This document shows positions 1 through 8,630 of a DNA stretch of 64,000 nt, one piece after another. Made by a program: the position numbers and the translations under genes. The DNA is from an uncultured Bariatricus sp. (GTDB lineage Bacteria; Bacillota; Clostridia; Lachnospirales; Lachnospiraceae): the NCBI GenBank assembly GCA_934320645.1, contig CAKRFP010000008.1, positions 22,014 to 86,013 of the forward strand. Direction: 5' to 3'. Position 1 is the stretch's first letter, and the number at the start of each line of letters is the position of its first letter. The notes beneath the pieces are model-generated. The model saw only the letters and a list, made by a program, of their open reading frames with translations, was not told the DNA's origin and made no database searches.

Positions 1-2
1 CC

Positions 3-878
3 ATTGATTCCGCAAAGGCGATTGCGGCAGGTGCGGTTTACGATGGAGATTTCTGGGATTATTATGAAGGAAAGCTTGTCGAAGAAGCACTTCCGATCGG
101 AACAGTTATTACGATTTCAGCAGCAGGAAGCGAAGGATCACCGGACTCTGTTATTACAAAAGAAGAAGGAATGTTCAAAAGAGGGGCAACCGGAGAAGCA
201 TTCCGTCCGAAATTCACGATCATGAACCCGGCACTTACACAGACACTTCCGGCATATCAGACAGCTTGCGGAATTACGGATATTATGGCACATCTGTATG
301 AGCGTTATCTGACCAATACCGAAGAAGTAGAGGTGACAGACCGTATGATCGAAGGGCTTCTTCTGACGATGATCCATGAAGGACCGAGAGTCATTGCAGA
401 TCCGGATAATTATCAGGCAAGAGCAAATATCATGTGGGCAGGTATGATGGCGCACAACAATTCCTGCGGAGTAGGACGTACACAGGACTGGACAAGCCAT
501 AATATTGAGCACGAATTATCTGCATTATATGACTGCGCACACGGTGCAGGGCTTGCGGTTGTTATGCCGGCTGTATTTACTTATACACTGGAACACAATG
601 TGATGCGTTTTGCACAGGCTGCAGTCCGTGTCTGGGGGTGTCAGATGGATTTTGCAGATCCAAAGAGAACGGCACTGGAAGGAATTGAGGCACTTCGAAA
701 CTTTTTAATTTCGATTGGAATGCCAAAGAATTTTGCAGAGCTTGGAGCCAAAGAAGAAGATATTGAAAAGCTGGCACATACCTGCTGTTATGGAGATGTA
801 AATACTGGTACAGTGGAAGGATTTGCAACTCTTGATCAGAAAGATGTGGAAAATATTTATAAACTGATGGTATTTTAG
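3..878 (+). CDS. Iron-containing alcohol dehydrogenase, 5'-truncated by window edge
   Basis: C-terminal 291 residues of a group III (iron-dependent) alcohol dehydrogenase of the butanol dehydrogenase type, a cytoplasmic NAD(P)H enzyme that reduces aldehydes during fermentation. The frame is open from the first bases, so the coenzyme-binding N-terminus lies outside. The visible part starts in the conserved IDSAKAIA segment that follows the nucleotide-binding glycines. Further in are the metal-site segments HNIEHELSA and CAHGAGLAVVMP, whose histidines bind the metal. It ends just before a strong terminator, so it closes its transcription unit. Family assignment is firm; the physiological aldehyde (acetaldehyde, butyraldehyde or another) cannot be read from sequence. 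Confidence 0.9.
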   Translation: MDSAKAIAAGAVYDGDFWDYYEGKLVEEALPIGTVITISAAGSEGSPDSVITKEEGMFKRGATGEAFRPKFTIMNPALTQTLPAYQTACGITDIMAHLYERYLTNTEEVEVTDRMIEGLLLTMIHEGPRVIADPDNYQARANIMWAGMMAHNNSCGVGRTQDWTSHNIEHELSALYDCAHGAGLAVVMPAVFTYTLEHNVMRFAQAAVRVWGCQMDFADPKRTALEGIEALRNFLISIGMPKNFAELGAKEEDIEKLAHTCCYGDVNTGTVEGFATLDQKDVENIYKLMVF

Positions 879-911
879 AAAAGAAATATCGGAAAACAGG
901 AGATTTGGAAA

Positions 912-955
912 AGGGAGTGTGTGACTTAAACTCAAGTCATACACTCCCTCTTTTT
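912..955 (+). terminator. Intrinsic terminator after the alcohol dehydrogenase
   Basis: A perfect 16-bp stem (912-927 with 934-949), six-base loop, followed by a T run. It lies between convergent genes, and the complementary strand offers AAAAAGAG before the stem, so it may serve both directions. Confidence 0.9.
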
Positions 956-975
956 GAAGTCTATTTTCCAACAGG

Positions 976-1599
976 CTATGCATTTTCATAAATCGGTTCG
1001 AAATCATCTGCGCCGTGTCCACAGAGCGGGCAGGTGAATTCTTCCGGAAGATTGCTTCCTTCGTATACATAATTGCAGATCTTACAGCGCCATCCGATAA
1101 TCTTCTTATCCTCTTTTTTCTGTTCCGGTTTTGGCTTTATATGTGCCTGATAATCTGCGTAAGTCAGAGGCGGATTGTCACTTAAAAGTTTCGCATCGGT
1201 TACTTCAGCAATAAAAAGGGTATGTGTTCCAAGATCCTGTCTGAAAACTACTCTTGCGCTGAGAACAGAACATGTCTGCCACCCGAGGTAAGGAACTGCA
1301 TTTTCATCTGCAGGTGCAGTGATATTTGCGAATTTATCAACATTTCTGCCGGACTGGAAACCGAAATGCCGGATCGTTTCAAAAGAGCAGGTCTGGTCAA
1401 GCAGGCTTAACGTAAAAATGCCGCTCTCTTTGATCAGATCACAGGTATAGTTGCTATTCAGCACAGAGATTGCGATCCGTACCGGATTATTCGCAACCTG
1501 GATGCAGGTGTTGGTAATACATCCGTTTACTACATTCCCAGAGCGTGTTGCAAGCATAAATACTCCATAAGATAAATTGTAAAGTGCTTTTTTATCCAT
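976..1599 (-). CDS. Flavin reductase-rubredoxin fusion (high-molecular-weight rubredoxin type)
   Basis: A 207-residue fusion. Residues about 1-150 are an FMN-binding flavin reductase-like domain (LSYGVFMLATRSGN near the start). The last about 45 residues are a rubredoxin with two Cys pairs, CKIC and CPLC, for one Fe(SCys)4 centre. The known relative is the high-molecular-weight rubredoxin of acetogens, which passes NAD(P)H electrons to flavodiiron proteins for oxygen or NO reduction; that role here is inference. The start at 1599 is chosen because an AGGAGG (1608-1613) sits 8 bases upstream; an in-frame ATG ten codons earlier has no such site. It is transcribed alone and convergent with the alcohol dehydrogenase. 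Confidence 0.88.
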   Translation of the reverse strand: MDKKALYNLSYGVFMLATRSGNVVNGCITNTCIQVANNPVRIAISVLNSNYTCDLIKESGIFTLSLLDQTCSFETIRHFGFQSGRNVDKFANITAPADENAVPYLGWQTCSVLSARVVFRQDLGTHTLFIAEVTDAKLLSDNPPLTYADYQAHIKPKPEQKKEDKKIIGWRCKICNYVYEGSNLPEEFTCPLCGHGADDFEPIYENA

Positions 1600-1691
1600 A
1601 TGACATTCCTCCTGACTTTCAAAACTCAATAATAAGAATAATTACTATAATTAAAATATACATGATAAAAGAGAAATTGTCAATTACAAAA

Positions 1692-2966
1692 TCAGGATTT
1701 CCGGAAAATCAGAATCACAAAAAATGTGATGATTTCTGATCCTAAGAAGGAAAGCCAGATTCCATTCAGCCCCAGGATCTGTGAGAACAGGATCGCACAG
1801 AAAGCAATTGCGATAATGCCGCGCATGACAGAACCAAGGACGGCAGGACGTGCCCGGTCGATTGCGGAAAAATAGGCAACCAGCACAATATTGATACCGG
1901 CAACTAAAAAGCCCAGGAAATAAAGCCTGAGACCGGTATGGGCGTAAGCAAGCAGCTGGAGATTATGTTCGCTGTTAAAGATTCCGACGAAGGTATCCGT
2001 AAATCCGTAGATCAGTGCAACGATCACAAGCTCAATCAGAAGTGCTGCAGCAAGAGACCAGTTGAGAAATTTACGGACGAGATCATGTTCGCCCTTTCCG
2101 TAACTCTGGCTGATCAGCGGCTGTGCACCCTGGGCAAGTCCGTTTAGGATCGCCATTGCGACCAGTGAAATATTTGCAACGACGCCGTAGGCGGCAATTC
2201 CGATATTTCCGGCAATACGCAGGATCAGCATATTGAATATAATTGTAATGACAGCAGAGGAAATTTCTGCAAAAAATGCGGAAACACCAAGCTGGCAGCA
2301 CCCGATGATCCGGTGAAGGGAAGGGGTGCGCCAGTGAAATTTTATATGGTTATTCTTTCCCAGATAGTGGGTCGTACATACCAGCATAGTCACTACTGGC
2401 GAAAGTGCAGTTGCAAGTGCAGCACCGGTAAATCCAAGATCTAACGGGAACATGAAAATATAGTCGAACAGAATGTTGAAAAAACTTCCGGAGATCGATC
2501 CGATCATAGCAATTGAGGTAGCGTGATCGTTTCTTGCAAATGCTGTGAAGGTATAATTTGCCATAAAAAACGGGGTGAAGAGCAGGACGATACGCATATA
2601 GCTTCGTCCAAGCCGGATCAGTCCTGCGTCCGCGCCCAAAAGTGCCAGTGCCTTATGCGGAATAAAAATACCTGTCAGCATAAAAGGAATGCTGCATACC
2701 AGACACCAGAAGATGGACTGGGTAAAATAATAATCGGCCGGTGCGCCTTTTGCGGTACTGATATTGTATCTGGTGGCGGAGCCAATCCCGATCATAGATC
2801 CGATCGCGAAGACCAGTCCGAATACCGGAAGGATCAGATTCAGGACAGCAAGTCCGTCTGCGCCACATTTGTAAGAGATAAAAAAGGTATCTGCCAGAAT
2901 GTAGACGGAGACACCGATCATTCCGGAAATACTTTGTGAAATGTATTTAAAAAATTTACGAAACAT
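1692..2966 (-). CDS. MATE family multidrug/cation antiporter
   Basis: A 424-residue, strongly hydrophobic protein with about 12 membrane segments and the two-fold internal architecture of MATE exporters (SGMIGVSVYILADTFFIS near the N-terminus and a related arrangement in the second half). MATE proteins export cationic drugs or metabolites from the cytoplasm using Na+ or H+ gradients. Substrate cannot be inferred. A GAGGAA ribosome site precedes the ATG by about 9 bases. It lies about 90 bases downstream of the flavin reductase start on the same strand, so the two could be cotranscribed, but no functional link is evident. Confidence 0.88.
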   Translation of the reverse strand: MFRKFFKYISQSISGMIGVSVYILADTFFISYKCGADGLAVLNLILPVFGLVFAIGSMIGIGSATRYNISTAKGAPADYYFTQSIFWCLVCSIPFMLTGIFIPHKALALLGADAGLIRLGRSYMRIVLLFTPFFMANYTFTAFARNDHATSIAMIGSISGSFFNILFDYIFMFPLDLGFTGAALATALSPVVTMLVCTTHYLGKNNHIKFHWRTPSLHRIIGCCQLGVSAFFAEISSAVITIIFNMLILRIAGNIGIAAYGVVANISLVAMAILNGLAQGAQPLISQSYGKGEHDLVRKFLNWSLAAALLIELVIVALIYGFTDTFVGIFNSEHNLQLLAYAHTGLRLYFLGFLVAGINIVLVAYFSAIDRARPAVLGSVMRGIIAIAFCAILFSQILGLNGIWLSFLGSEIITFFVILIFRKS

Positions 2967-3100
2967 GTTTTTGAATTCCTCGTCTTTCTTAAAGCCAGAT
3001 TAAATGAAATAACCATCTGTACCAGCCATGGTAATAAGCCGACTCTGACATCTCCATATAAGAATAGCATAAACATACGGGTTTGTCGAAAAAAATAATC

Positions 3101-3129
3101 TTGCAATTACTGCGTTAACGTGCTATAGT
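3101..3129 (+). promoter_or_regulatory. Promoter of the riboflavin operon
   Basis: TTGCAA (-35, 3101-3106), 17-bp spacer, TATAGT (-10, 3124-3129). Transcription would start near 3136, about 17 bases before the FMN riboswitch. Confidence 0.8.
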
Positions 3130-3152
3130 AAGTTCTGTAGAACTAAATAATG

Positions 3153-3262
3153 CTTCAGGGCGGGGCGAAATTCCCCACCGGCGGTAAAGCCCGCGAGCCG
3201 TAAGGCATGAACTGGTGAGATTCCAGTGCCGACAGTAAAGTCTGGATGGAAGAAGTTGAATC
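3153..3262 (+). promoter_or_regulatory. FMN riboswitch (RFN element)
   Basis: The conserved RFN blocks are present in order: CTTCAGGGCGGGG at the 5' end, CCCCACCGGCGGTAAAG, AGCCCGCGAGCC, a central GGTGAGATTCCAGTGCCGAC and the closing GTCTGGATGGAAGAAG. FMN binding to this aptamer is known to favour a downstream terminator, shutting off riboflavin synthesis. Its position directly upstream of ribD and of two intrinsic terminators fits transcription attenuation. Confidence 0.97.
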
Positions 3263-3314
3263 GTTGCTGATAGAAGCGGATTCTATCATATATGCAGGAA
3301 TAAAAAGTAAAACG

Positions 3315-3346
3315 CTCTGGAATGGGAATCATTCCAGAGTTTTTAT
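3315..3346 (+). terminator. Riboswitch-proximal terminator of the rib leader
   Basis: Nine-bp stem CTCTGGAAT/ATTCCAGAG (3315-3323 with 3331-3339) followed by TTTTTATTTT. It is placed about 50 bases after the aptamer, as expected for the FMN-controlled terminator. Confidence 0.85.
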
Positions 3347-3440
3347 TTTCCGGAAAATAAAATGCCGGGTCCGGATTCGATAAGAAAATGGTATTTCCGG
3401 GAAGTATGACAGAGCGTACAGCGATATAACTGAGAAAGAA

Positions 3441-3476
3441 AGCCCTGACAGGTAAGAGAATCTGTCAGGGCTTTTA
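3441..3476 (+). terminator. Second terminator in the rib leader
   Basis: Ten-bp stem AGCCCTGACA/TGTCAGGGCT (3441-3450 with 3462-3471) followed by TTTTAC, about 120 bases before ribD. An additional imperfect hairpin (about 3350-3401) lies between this and the first terminator. It could be a second attenuation point or the true FMN-responsive one. Confidence 0.75.
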
Positions 3477-3589
3477 CTATATGCCAAAGCACATTTTTTT
3501 GAAAAGAGACGTATCCGGCAACATACCTGAAATGTTTAGCAGAGTACATTTCCCGGGGCTTTTCCGGGAGAGATGAGAAAGGAGAAAAA

Positions 3590-4702
3590 ATGACAGATGA
3601 ATTTTACATGCGCCGTGCAATTGAACTGGCAAAAAAAGGACGTGGATGGACAAATCCAAACCCGATGGTTGGTGCCGTGATCGTAAAGAATGGAACCATT
3701 ATCGGGGAAGGGTATCACGAAAAATGTGGTGAGCTTCATGCAGAACGGAACGCAATTGCATCCCTGACAGAAAGCGCCGAGGGAGCAACAATTTATGTGA
3801 CGCTGGAGCCGTGCTGCCATTATGGGAAGACACCACCGTGTACGGAAGCGATTCTGGAACAGAAGATCGCACGGGTTGTGATCGGATCGAGAGATCCGAA
3901 TCCGAAAGTGTCCGGCAAAGGAGCAAAGATTTTGCGCGAGGCAGGCGTCCAGGTGGAAGAGGATTTCCTGCGCGAAGAGTGTGATGCGTTAAATCCGGTC
4001 TTTTTCCACTATATCACAACAGGGCTGCCATATGTGGTGATGAAATATGCAATGACGGCAGACGGAAAGATTGCGACAAAAACAGGAGCATCAAAATGGA
4101 TATCCGGTGAGGAAGCAAGAAGTCTGGTACATGAGATGCGCCATGATTATATGGGGATCATGGCAGGAATCGGAACGGTTCTGGCAGACGATCCGATGCT
4201 GAATGTGCGTCTGGAGGGAAAGAAAAGTCCGGTCAGAATTATCTGTGACAGTATGCTCAGGATCCCTCTGGACAGTCAGATCTGCCAGACAGCAGGAAGA
4301 TACCGGACAATCGTTGCATATGCCGGTGAAAAGGGGAATGCGATTTATTTAGAAGAGAAAAAACGCAGTCTGGAAAAGCTTGGAGTCGTGCTTCTCAGAG
4401 TTCCTTCGGAAAAGGGGGAGATCAATCTGCAGCTTCTGATGAGAAAGCTTGGAGAGCTGGGAATTGACAGTGTACTTATTGAAGGCGGTGGAACTCTAAA
4501 TGAGGATGCCCTGCAATCCGGTATCGTAAATGAGGTGAAAGCCTTTATCGCACCGAAAATTTTTGGCGGAAGAGGCGGCAAGACTCCGGTGGAAGGCTTT
4601 GGAGTTGAGAAAGTAGACGATGCCATAAAGCTACAGCTTATGAGAATCTCGCAGGTTGGAGAAGACATTCTGGCAGAGTATAAGGTTTTGGAGGAAATTT
4701 AA
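3590..4702 (+). CDS. ribD: Bifunctional diaminohydroxyphosphoribosylaminopyrimidine deaminase / 5-amino-6-(5-phosphoribosylamino)uracil reductase
   Basis: A 370-residue two-domain enzyme for the second and third steps of riboflavin synthesis: deamination of the pyrimidine from GTP cyclohydrolase II, then NADPH reduction of the ribosyl side chain. The N-terminal deaminase (about 1-145) shows the zinc site, with HAE (GELHAERNA) and PCCHYGKTPPC. The C-terminal reductase (about 150-365) starts at YVVMKYAMTADGKIAT and contains SVLIEGGGTLN. AGGAG lies 7 bases before the ATG. First gene of the rib operon after the FMN riboswitch; its stop codon touches the ribE start. Confidence 0.96.
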   Translation: MTDEFYMRRAIELAKKGRGWTNPNPMVGAVIVKNGTIIGEGYHEKCGELHAERNAIASLTESAEGATIYVTLEPCCHYGKTPPCTEAILEQKIARVVIGSRDPNPKVSGKGAKILREAGVQVEEDFLREECDALNPVFFHYITTGLPYVVMKYAMTADGKIATKTGASKWISGEEARSLVHEMRHDYMGIMAGIGTVLADDPMLNVRLEGKKSPVRIICDSMLRIPLDSQICQTAGRYRTIVAYAGEKGNAIYLEEKKRSLEKLGVVLLRVPSEKGEINLQLLMRKLGELGIDSVLIEGGGTLNEDALQSGIVNEVKAFIAPKIFGGRGGKTPVEGFGVEKVDDAIKLQLMRISQVGEDILAEYKVLEEI

Positions 4703-5350
4703 ATGTTTACAGGAATTGTAGAAGAAACCGGATCCATCCGGTCACTCCAACTTTCTGGATCATCCGGGAAGATTGCGATCCGGGCAAAAAAAGTACTCGG
4801 TGGAACCAGGATCGGAGACAGTATTGCGGTAAATGGTGTCTGCCTGACGGTGGTTTCCCTGGAAAAGGATGGATTTACCGCAGATGTGATGGCGGAGACG
4901 GTGCGAAGAACCAACCTCGGTGACACAAAGATCGGTGAAAAAGTGAATCTGGAACGCGCGATGGCGGCAGATGGCAGATTCGGTGGACATATCGTTGCAG
5001 GGCATATTGATGGGACCGGAATGATTGAGGAACTCAGAAAGGAAGAAAATGCAGTATGGGTAAAAATCCGGACAACGCCGGAGATTCTGGAACTGATCGT
5101 AGAAAAAGGTTCAATCTGTATTGATGGGATCAGTCTGACCGTGGCAGAAGTAAGTGAAAAAAGCTTTCAGGTATCAGTCATTCCACATACCGGAGAGGAA
5201 ACCACACTGCTGAAGAAAAAAGCTGGGGACAGGGTGAATCTGGAAAATGATATTGTAGGAAAATATATTAAAAAGTTTCTTACACCATCGGAACCGGCTG
5301 GAAAATGTGGCGGACTTACCATGGAATTATTAGAGGAGTATGGAATTTGA
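4703..5350 (+). CDS. ribE: Riboflavin synthase, alpha subunit
   Basis: A 215-residue riboflavin synthase that dismutates two 6,7-dimethyl-8-ribityllumazine molecules into riboflavin and a pyrimidine. It has the expected internal duplication: MFTGIVEETGSI with GDSIAVNGVCLTV in the first half and HIVAGHIDGTG with CIDGISLTVAEV in the second. Length is normal. The ATG follows the ribD stop directly, with GGAGG inside the end of ribD. A gap of 88 bases follows before ribBA, with no convincing gene or terminator in it. Confidence 0.96.
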   Translation: MFTGIVEETGSIRSLQLSGSSGKIAIRAKKVLGGTRIGDSIAVNGVCLTVVSLEKDGFTADVMAETVRRTNLGDTKIGEKVNLERAMAADGRFGGHIVAGHIDGTGMIEELRKEENAVWVKIRTTPEILELIVEKGSICIDGISLTVAEVSEKSFQVSVIPHTGEETTLLKKKAGDRVNLENDIVGKYIKKFLTPSEPAGKCGGLTMELLEEYGI

Positions 5351-5438
5351 TGCGAAGTAATTCCGGGATTGGAATGGAGAGCACACAGAAGAACAGGATA
5401 AAAAAGAGTTATAGAGATCGGACAGGAGGAAGTAACAA

Positions 5439-6659
5439 ATGGAGAAACAGTATCAATACAATAGCGTAGAAGAGGCACTTGAAGAATTGCGCCAGGGAAG
5501 GATTGTTCTGGTAACGGATGATCCGGACCGGGAAAATGAAGGGGATATGATCTGCGCGGCGGAATTTGCAACCCAGGAGAATATCAATTTTATGGCATGC
5601 CATGCGAAAGGGCTGATCTGCACACCGATGAGTGCGGCGCTGGCCGGACAGCTTGGGCTTCCACAGATGGTCTCCGAAAATACAGATAACCATTCGACTG
5701 CATTTACGGTCTCCGTTGACCATGTGGATACGACAACGGGAATTTCAGCAGCAGAGCGCGGATATACCATGCGCAGCCTGACAGAAGAAGGAACGAAACC
5801 ACAGGACCTTCGAAGACCGGGGCATGTATTTCCGCTGGTGGCAAGGCATGGAGGTGTGCTGGTAAGAAATGGTCATACCGAGGCAACGGTTGATCTGATG
5901 CGTCTTGCCGGACTGAAAGAATGTGGAATCTGCTGTGAGATCATGGAAGAGGACGGAACGATGATGCGGACAGAGAATCTCTGGAAGCTGGCGAAGAAGT
6001 ATGACCTGAAATTTATTACGATCAAAGATCTGCAGGATTACTGCAGGATCCATGAAAAACATGTCGTGCGGGAAGCATGTGCAAAGATGCCAACCCAGTA
6101 TGGAGAATTTCAGATCTATGGGTATGTGAATGACATTACCGGTGAACATCATGTGGCACTGGTGAAAGGTGAGATTGGTGACGGGGAAGACGTTCTGTGC
6201 CGTGTACATTCCGAGTGCCTGACCGGCGATACTTTCGGATCTCTCCGCTGCGATTGTGGAAAACAGCTGCAGTCGGCGATGAAACAGATTGAGAGAGAAG
6301 GAAGAGGAGTTCTTCTGTATATGCGACAGGAGGGAAGGGGAATCGGTCTGATCAACAAGCTGAAAGCGTATGAACTTCAGGAACAGGGATACGATACCGT
6401 GGAAGCCAACATCCGTCTGGGATTTGCACCGGATCTCAGGGAATACTGGGTAGGGGCTCAGATTTTATCGGATCTGGGAGTAAAATCACTCCGGCTTCTT
6501 ACTAATAATCCGGAGAAGGTATATGGACTTTCCGGTTTCGGGCTTGCAATCCATGAAAGAGTACCGATTGAAATAGCACCGCAGAAATTTGATGCATTTT
6601 ATATGAAGACGAAGCAGGAAAAGATGGGACATATCTTTAAAGAAATCAAATTTCAGTAA
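5439..6659 (+). CDS. ribBA: Bifunctional 3,4-dihydroxy-2-butanone-4-phosphate synthase / GTP cyclohydrolase II
   Basis: A 406-residue fusion feeding both branches of riboflavin synthesis. The N-terminal domain (about 1-205) converts ribulose 5-phosphate to the four-carbon unit and carries DDPDRENEGD and HGGVLVRNGHTEA. The C-terminal domain (about 210-400) is GTP cyclohydrolase II with the zinc cysteines in HSECLTGDTFGSLRCDCG and the motif MRQEGRGIGLINKL. Both active sites look intact. AGGAGG precedes the ATG by 7 bases. Third gene of the rib operon. Confidence 0.96.
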   Translation: MEKQYQYNSVEEALEELRQGRIVLVTDDPDRENEGDMICAAEFATQENINFMACHAKGLICTPMSAALAGQLGLPQMVSENTDNHSTAFTVSVDHVDTTTGISAAERGYTMRSLTEEGTKPQDLRRPGHVFPLVARHGGVLVRNGHTEATVDLMRLAGLKECGICCEIMEEDGTMMRTENLWKLAKKYDLKFITIKDLQDYCRIHEKHVVREACAKMPTQYGEFQIYGYVNDITGEHHVALVKGEIGDGEDVLCRVHSECLTGDTFGSLRCDCGKQLQSAMKQIEREGRGVLLYMRQEGRGIGLINKLKAYELQEQGYDTVEANIRLGFAPDLREYWVGAQILSDLGVKSLRLLTNNPEKVYGLSGFGLAIHERVPIEIAPQKFDAFYMKTKQEKMGHIFKEIKFQ

Positions 6660-6717
6660 AAAGAGAATAAACAATATTTATATAGAAGAAACACTTTAAT
6701 TACAGGAGGAAAAAAAC

Positions 6718-7191
6718 ATGAGACAGATCAACGTATTAGAAGGAAAAGTAGTAGCACCAGAGGGAATGAAAGTAGGAATTGTTGCTTCAAGATTTAATGA
6801 GATTATTGTTAATAAACTACTTGGTGGTGCGGTAGACGGGCTGGTACGCCATGGCGTGGAGGATGAAAACATAACGGCAGCATGGGTACCTGGAGCATTT
6901 GAGATTCCGACAGCAGCTTCTAAAATGGCAGCGTCCGGAAAGTATGATGCAGTGATCTGCGTCGGAGCAGTGATCCGTGGAGACACAACTCACTATGATT
7001 ATGTCTGCAATGAGGTGTCAAAAGGAATTGCACAGGTAGGTCTTGCGACAGGCGTTCCGGTATTATTTGGTGTGATCACGACTGAAAATATCGAACAGGC
7101 AATTTCAAGAGCCGGAAGCAAAGGTGGAAATAAGGGATATGATTGTGCACTTTCTGCAATCGAAATGGTAAATCTTCTGAGACAGATGTAA
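6718..7191 (+). CDS. ribH: 6,7-dimethyl-8-ribityllumazine synthase
   Basis: A 157-residue lumazine synthase, condensing the butanone phosphate with the ribitylaminopyrimidine to give the direct riboflavin precursor; members form large oligomeric shells. Characteristic segments are VASRFNEIIVNKLL, WVPGAFEIP, GAVIRGDTTHYDYV and the VPVLFGVITTEN strand. AGGAGG lies 8 bases upstream of the ATG. Last gene of the rib operon. Downstream, an 8-bp stem AAATCCCG/CGGGATTT (7215-7222 with 7249-7256) is only a weak terminator candidate, so readthrough towards the next gene is possible. Confidence 0.96.
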   Translation: MRQINVLEGKVVAPEGMKVGIVASRFNEIIVNKLLGGAVDGLVRHGVEDENITAAWVPGAFEIPTAASKMAASGKYDAVICVGAVIRGDTTHYDYVCNEVSKGIAQVGLATGVPVLFGVITTENIEQAISRAGSKGGNKGYDCALSAIEMVNLLRQM

Positions 7192-7358
7192 TTTCCGACT
7201 GCCGGTTACAGAAAAAATCCCGTTTTCTGGAAGAAAAAAGGCAGATGCCGGGATTTACTGGACATTTATGCAGGAAAAAGGTATCATATCTGGTAGGAGA
7301 AATCTGTAAAAGAAATAGTAAAGTTTCATTTCAGAGATAATAAAGGAGGAAATGAATT

Positions 7359-8357
7359 ATGTATGCAGCATCATCTGAGAGATATGATACCATGGTATAT
7401 AACCGTTGTGGGAAAAGCGGGCTTTTACTGCCGGCGGTTTCTTTAGGACTCTGGCACAATTTTGGAACCAATGCGGATCCGGAGAATATGAAGGCAATGT
7501 GCAGGACAGCATTTGATCTGGGAATCACCCATTTTGATCTTGCGAATAACTATGGACCGGAATACGGAAGTGCTGAGACGAATTTTGGAAAGATTTTAAA
7601 AGAAGACTTTGCACCATACAGGGACGAGATGATCATCAGTACCAAGGCAGGCTTTGATATGTGGCCGGGACCTTACGGGAACTGGGGAAGCAGGAAGTAT
7701 CTGATCGCAAGCCTTGACCAGAGCCTGAAGAGAATGGGGCTGGATTATGTAGATATCTTCTATCATCACAGAATGGATCCGAATACACCACTGGAAGAGA
7801 CCATGGGAGCACTGGATTCTATTGTAAAGAGCGGAAAGGCACTTTATGTCGGAATTTCTAACTATGATGGTCCGACAATGGTACGTGCAGCGGAGATTCT
7901 GGAAGATCTGAAATGTCCGTTTGTCATTAACCAGAACCGGTATTCCATTTTTGACCGGACGATTGAACAGAACGGCCTGAAAAAGACGGCGAACCAGATG
8001 GGAAAAGGAATCATTGCATTCAGTCCGCTGGCACAGGGGCTTCTGACAGATAAATATCTGCACGGAATCCCGTCAGACAGCAGGATTGCTGTGGATGGAA
8101 GATTTCTTCATGCCGATGCACTGACGAAAGAAAAGCTTGCGCAGATTGAGGCACTGAATAAGATGGCAGCTGAGAGAGGACAGTCTCTTGCACAGATGGC
8201 GCTGAGCTGGATCCTGAAAGATGAGGATGTGACCAGTGTGCTGATCGGAGCCTCCAGACCGGAGCAGATCATTCAGAATGTGGAGATTGTGCAGAATACG
8301 AAGTTCACCCGGGAAGAACTGACAAAGATCGATCAGATCAGCAGGGGCAATCTGTAA
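7359..8357 (+). CDS. gpr: Aldo/keto reductase, L-glyceraldehyde 3-phosphate reductase type
   Basis: A 332-residue aldo/keto reductase closest to the YghZ/Gpr group, including the YRYCGKSGL-like start (VYNRCGKSGLLLP), SLGLWHNFG, FDLANNYGP, STKAGFDMWPGPYG and SRKYLIASLDQSLKRMG. The family has a cytoplasmic TIM barrel with Asp-Tyr-Lys-His catalysis and NADPH; Gpr detoxifies L-glyceraldehyde 3-phosphate or methylglyoxal. AGGAGG lies before the ATG. It stands alone between the rib operon and a tRNA gene. Subfamily assignment rests on motif resemblance across most of the length. Confidence 0.85.
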   Translation: MYAASSERYDTMVYNRCGKSGLLLPAVSLGLWHNFGTNADPENMKAMCRTAFDLGITHFDLANNYGPEYGSAETNFGKILKEDFAPYRDEMIISTKAGFDMWPGPYGNWGSRKYLIASLDQSLKRMGLDYVDIFYHHRMDPNTPLEETMGALDSIVKSGKALYVGISNYDGPTMVRAAEILEDLKCPFVINQNRYSIFDRTIEQNGLKKTANQMGKGIIAFSPLAQGLLTDKYLHGIPSDSRIAVDGRFLHADALTKEKLAQIEALNKMAAERGQSLAQMALSWILKDEDVTSVLIGASRPEQIIQNVEIVQNTKFTREELTKIDQISRGNL

Positions 8358-8417
8358 GTGAAACCTACGCGAAGAAATTATGCGCAAAGTTGCGCAAAGG
8401 AAATATTGAATAAATGA

Positions 8418-8446
8418 TTGACAGGAAGCAGCCATTGTGCTATTAT
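8418..8446 (+). promoter_or_regulatory. Promoter of the first tRNA-Trp gene
   Basis: TTGACA (8418-8423), 17-bp spacer, TATTAT (8441-8446). An 11-bp inverted repeat (8425-8435 with 8452-8462, one G-T pair) places the -10 box in its 16-base loop. Confidence 0.8.
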
Positions 8447-8482
8447 AGTTTATGGTTGCTTCAGCAATCAACAATTTCATAT

Positions 8483-8553
8483 AGGGGATTGGTCAAATGG
8501 TATGACAGGAGTCTCCAAAACTCTTAGCGGCAGTTCGATTCTGTCATCCCCTG
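8483..8553 (+). tRNA. trnW: tRNA-Trp (anticodon CCA)
   Basis: A full cloverleaf of 71 bases: a perfect 7-bp acceptor stem (AGGGGAT/ATCCCCT), 4-bp D stem GTCA/TGAC with loop AATGGTA, anticodon stem GGAGT/ACTCT with loop CTCCAAA (anticodon CCA at 8515-8517), a four-base variable loop, and T stem GGCAG/CTGTC with loop TTCGATT. A1-U72 and discriminator G73 match bacterial tRNA-Trp. The 3' CCA is not encoded. It is identical to the copy at 21951-22021, and has its own promoter and terminator. Confidence 0.93.
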
Positions 8554-8561
8554 TAATTTGA

Positions 8562-8587
8562 AGGACTCAGTTTGAGTCCTTTTTTTG
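8562..8587 (+). terminator. Terminator of the first tRNA-Trp gene
   Basis: Perfect 8-bp stem AGGACTCA/TGAGTCCT with a three-base loop and a T7 run, nine bases after the tRNA 3' end. Confidence 0.92.
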
Positions 8588-8630
8588 TATGTGATGAGCC
8601 GAATGCAGAATGGTGATAGCGCAAGGAGTT

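Noticed and set aside
5351..5438. Small gene between ribE and ribBA (about 39 codons from ATG 5350s)
   Set aside because: Runs into ribBA in another frame, no ribosome site of its own, no recognisable product.
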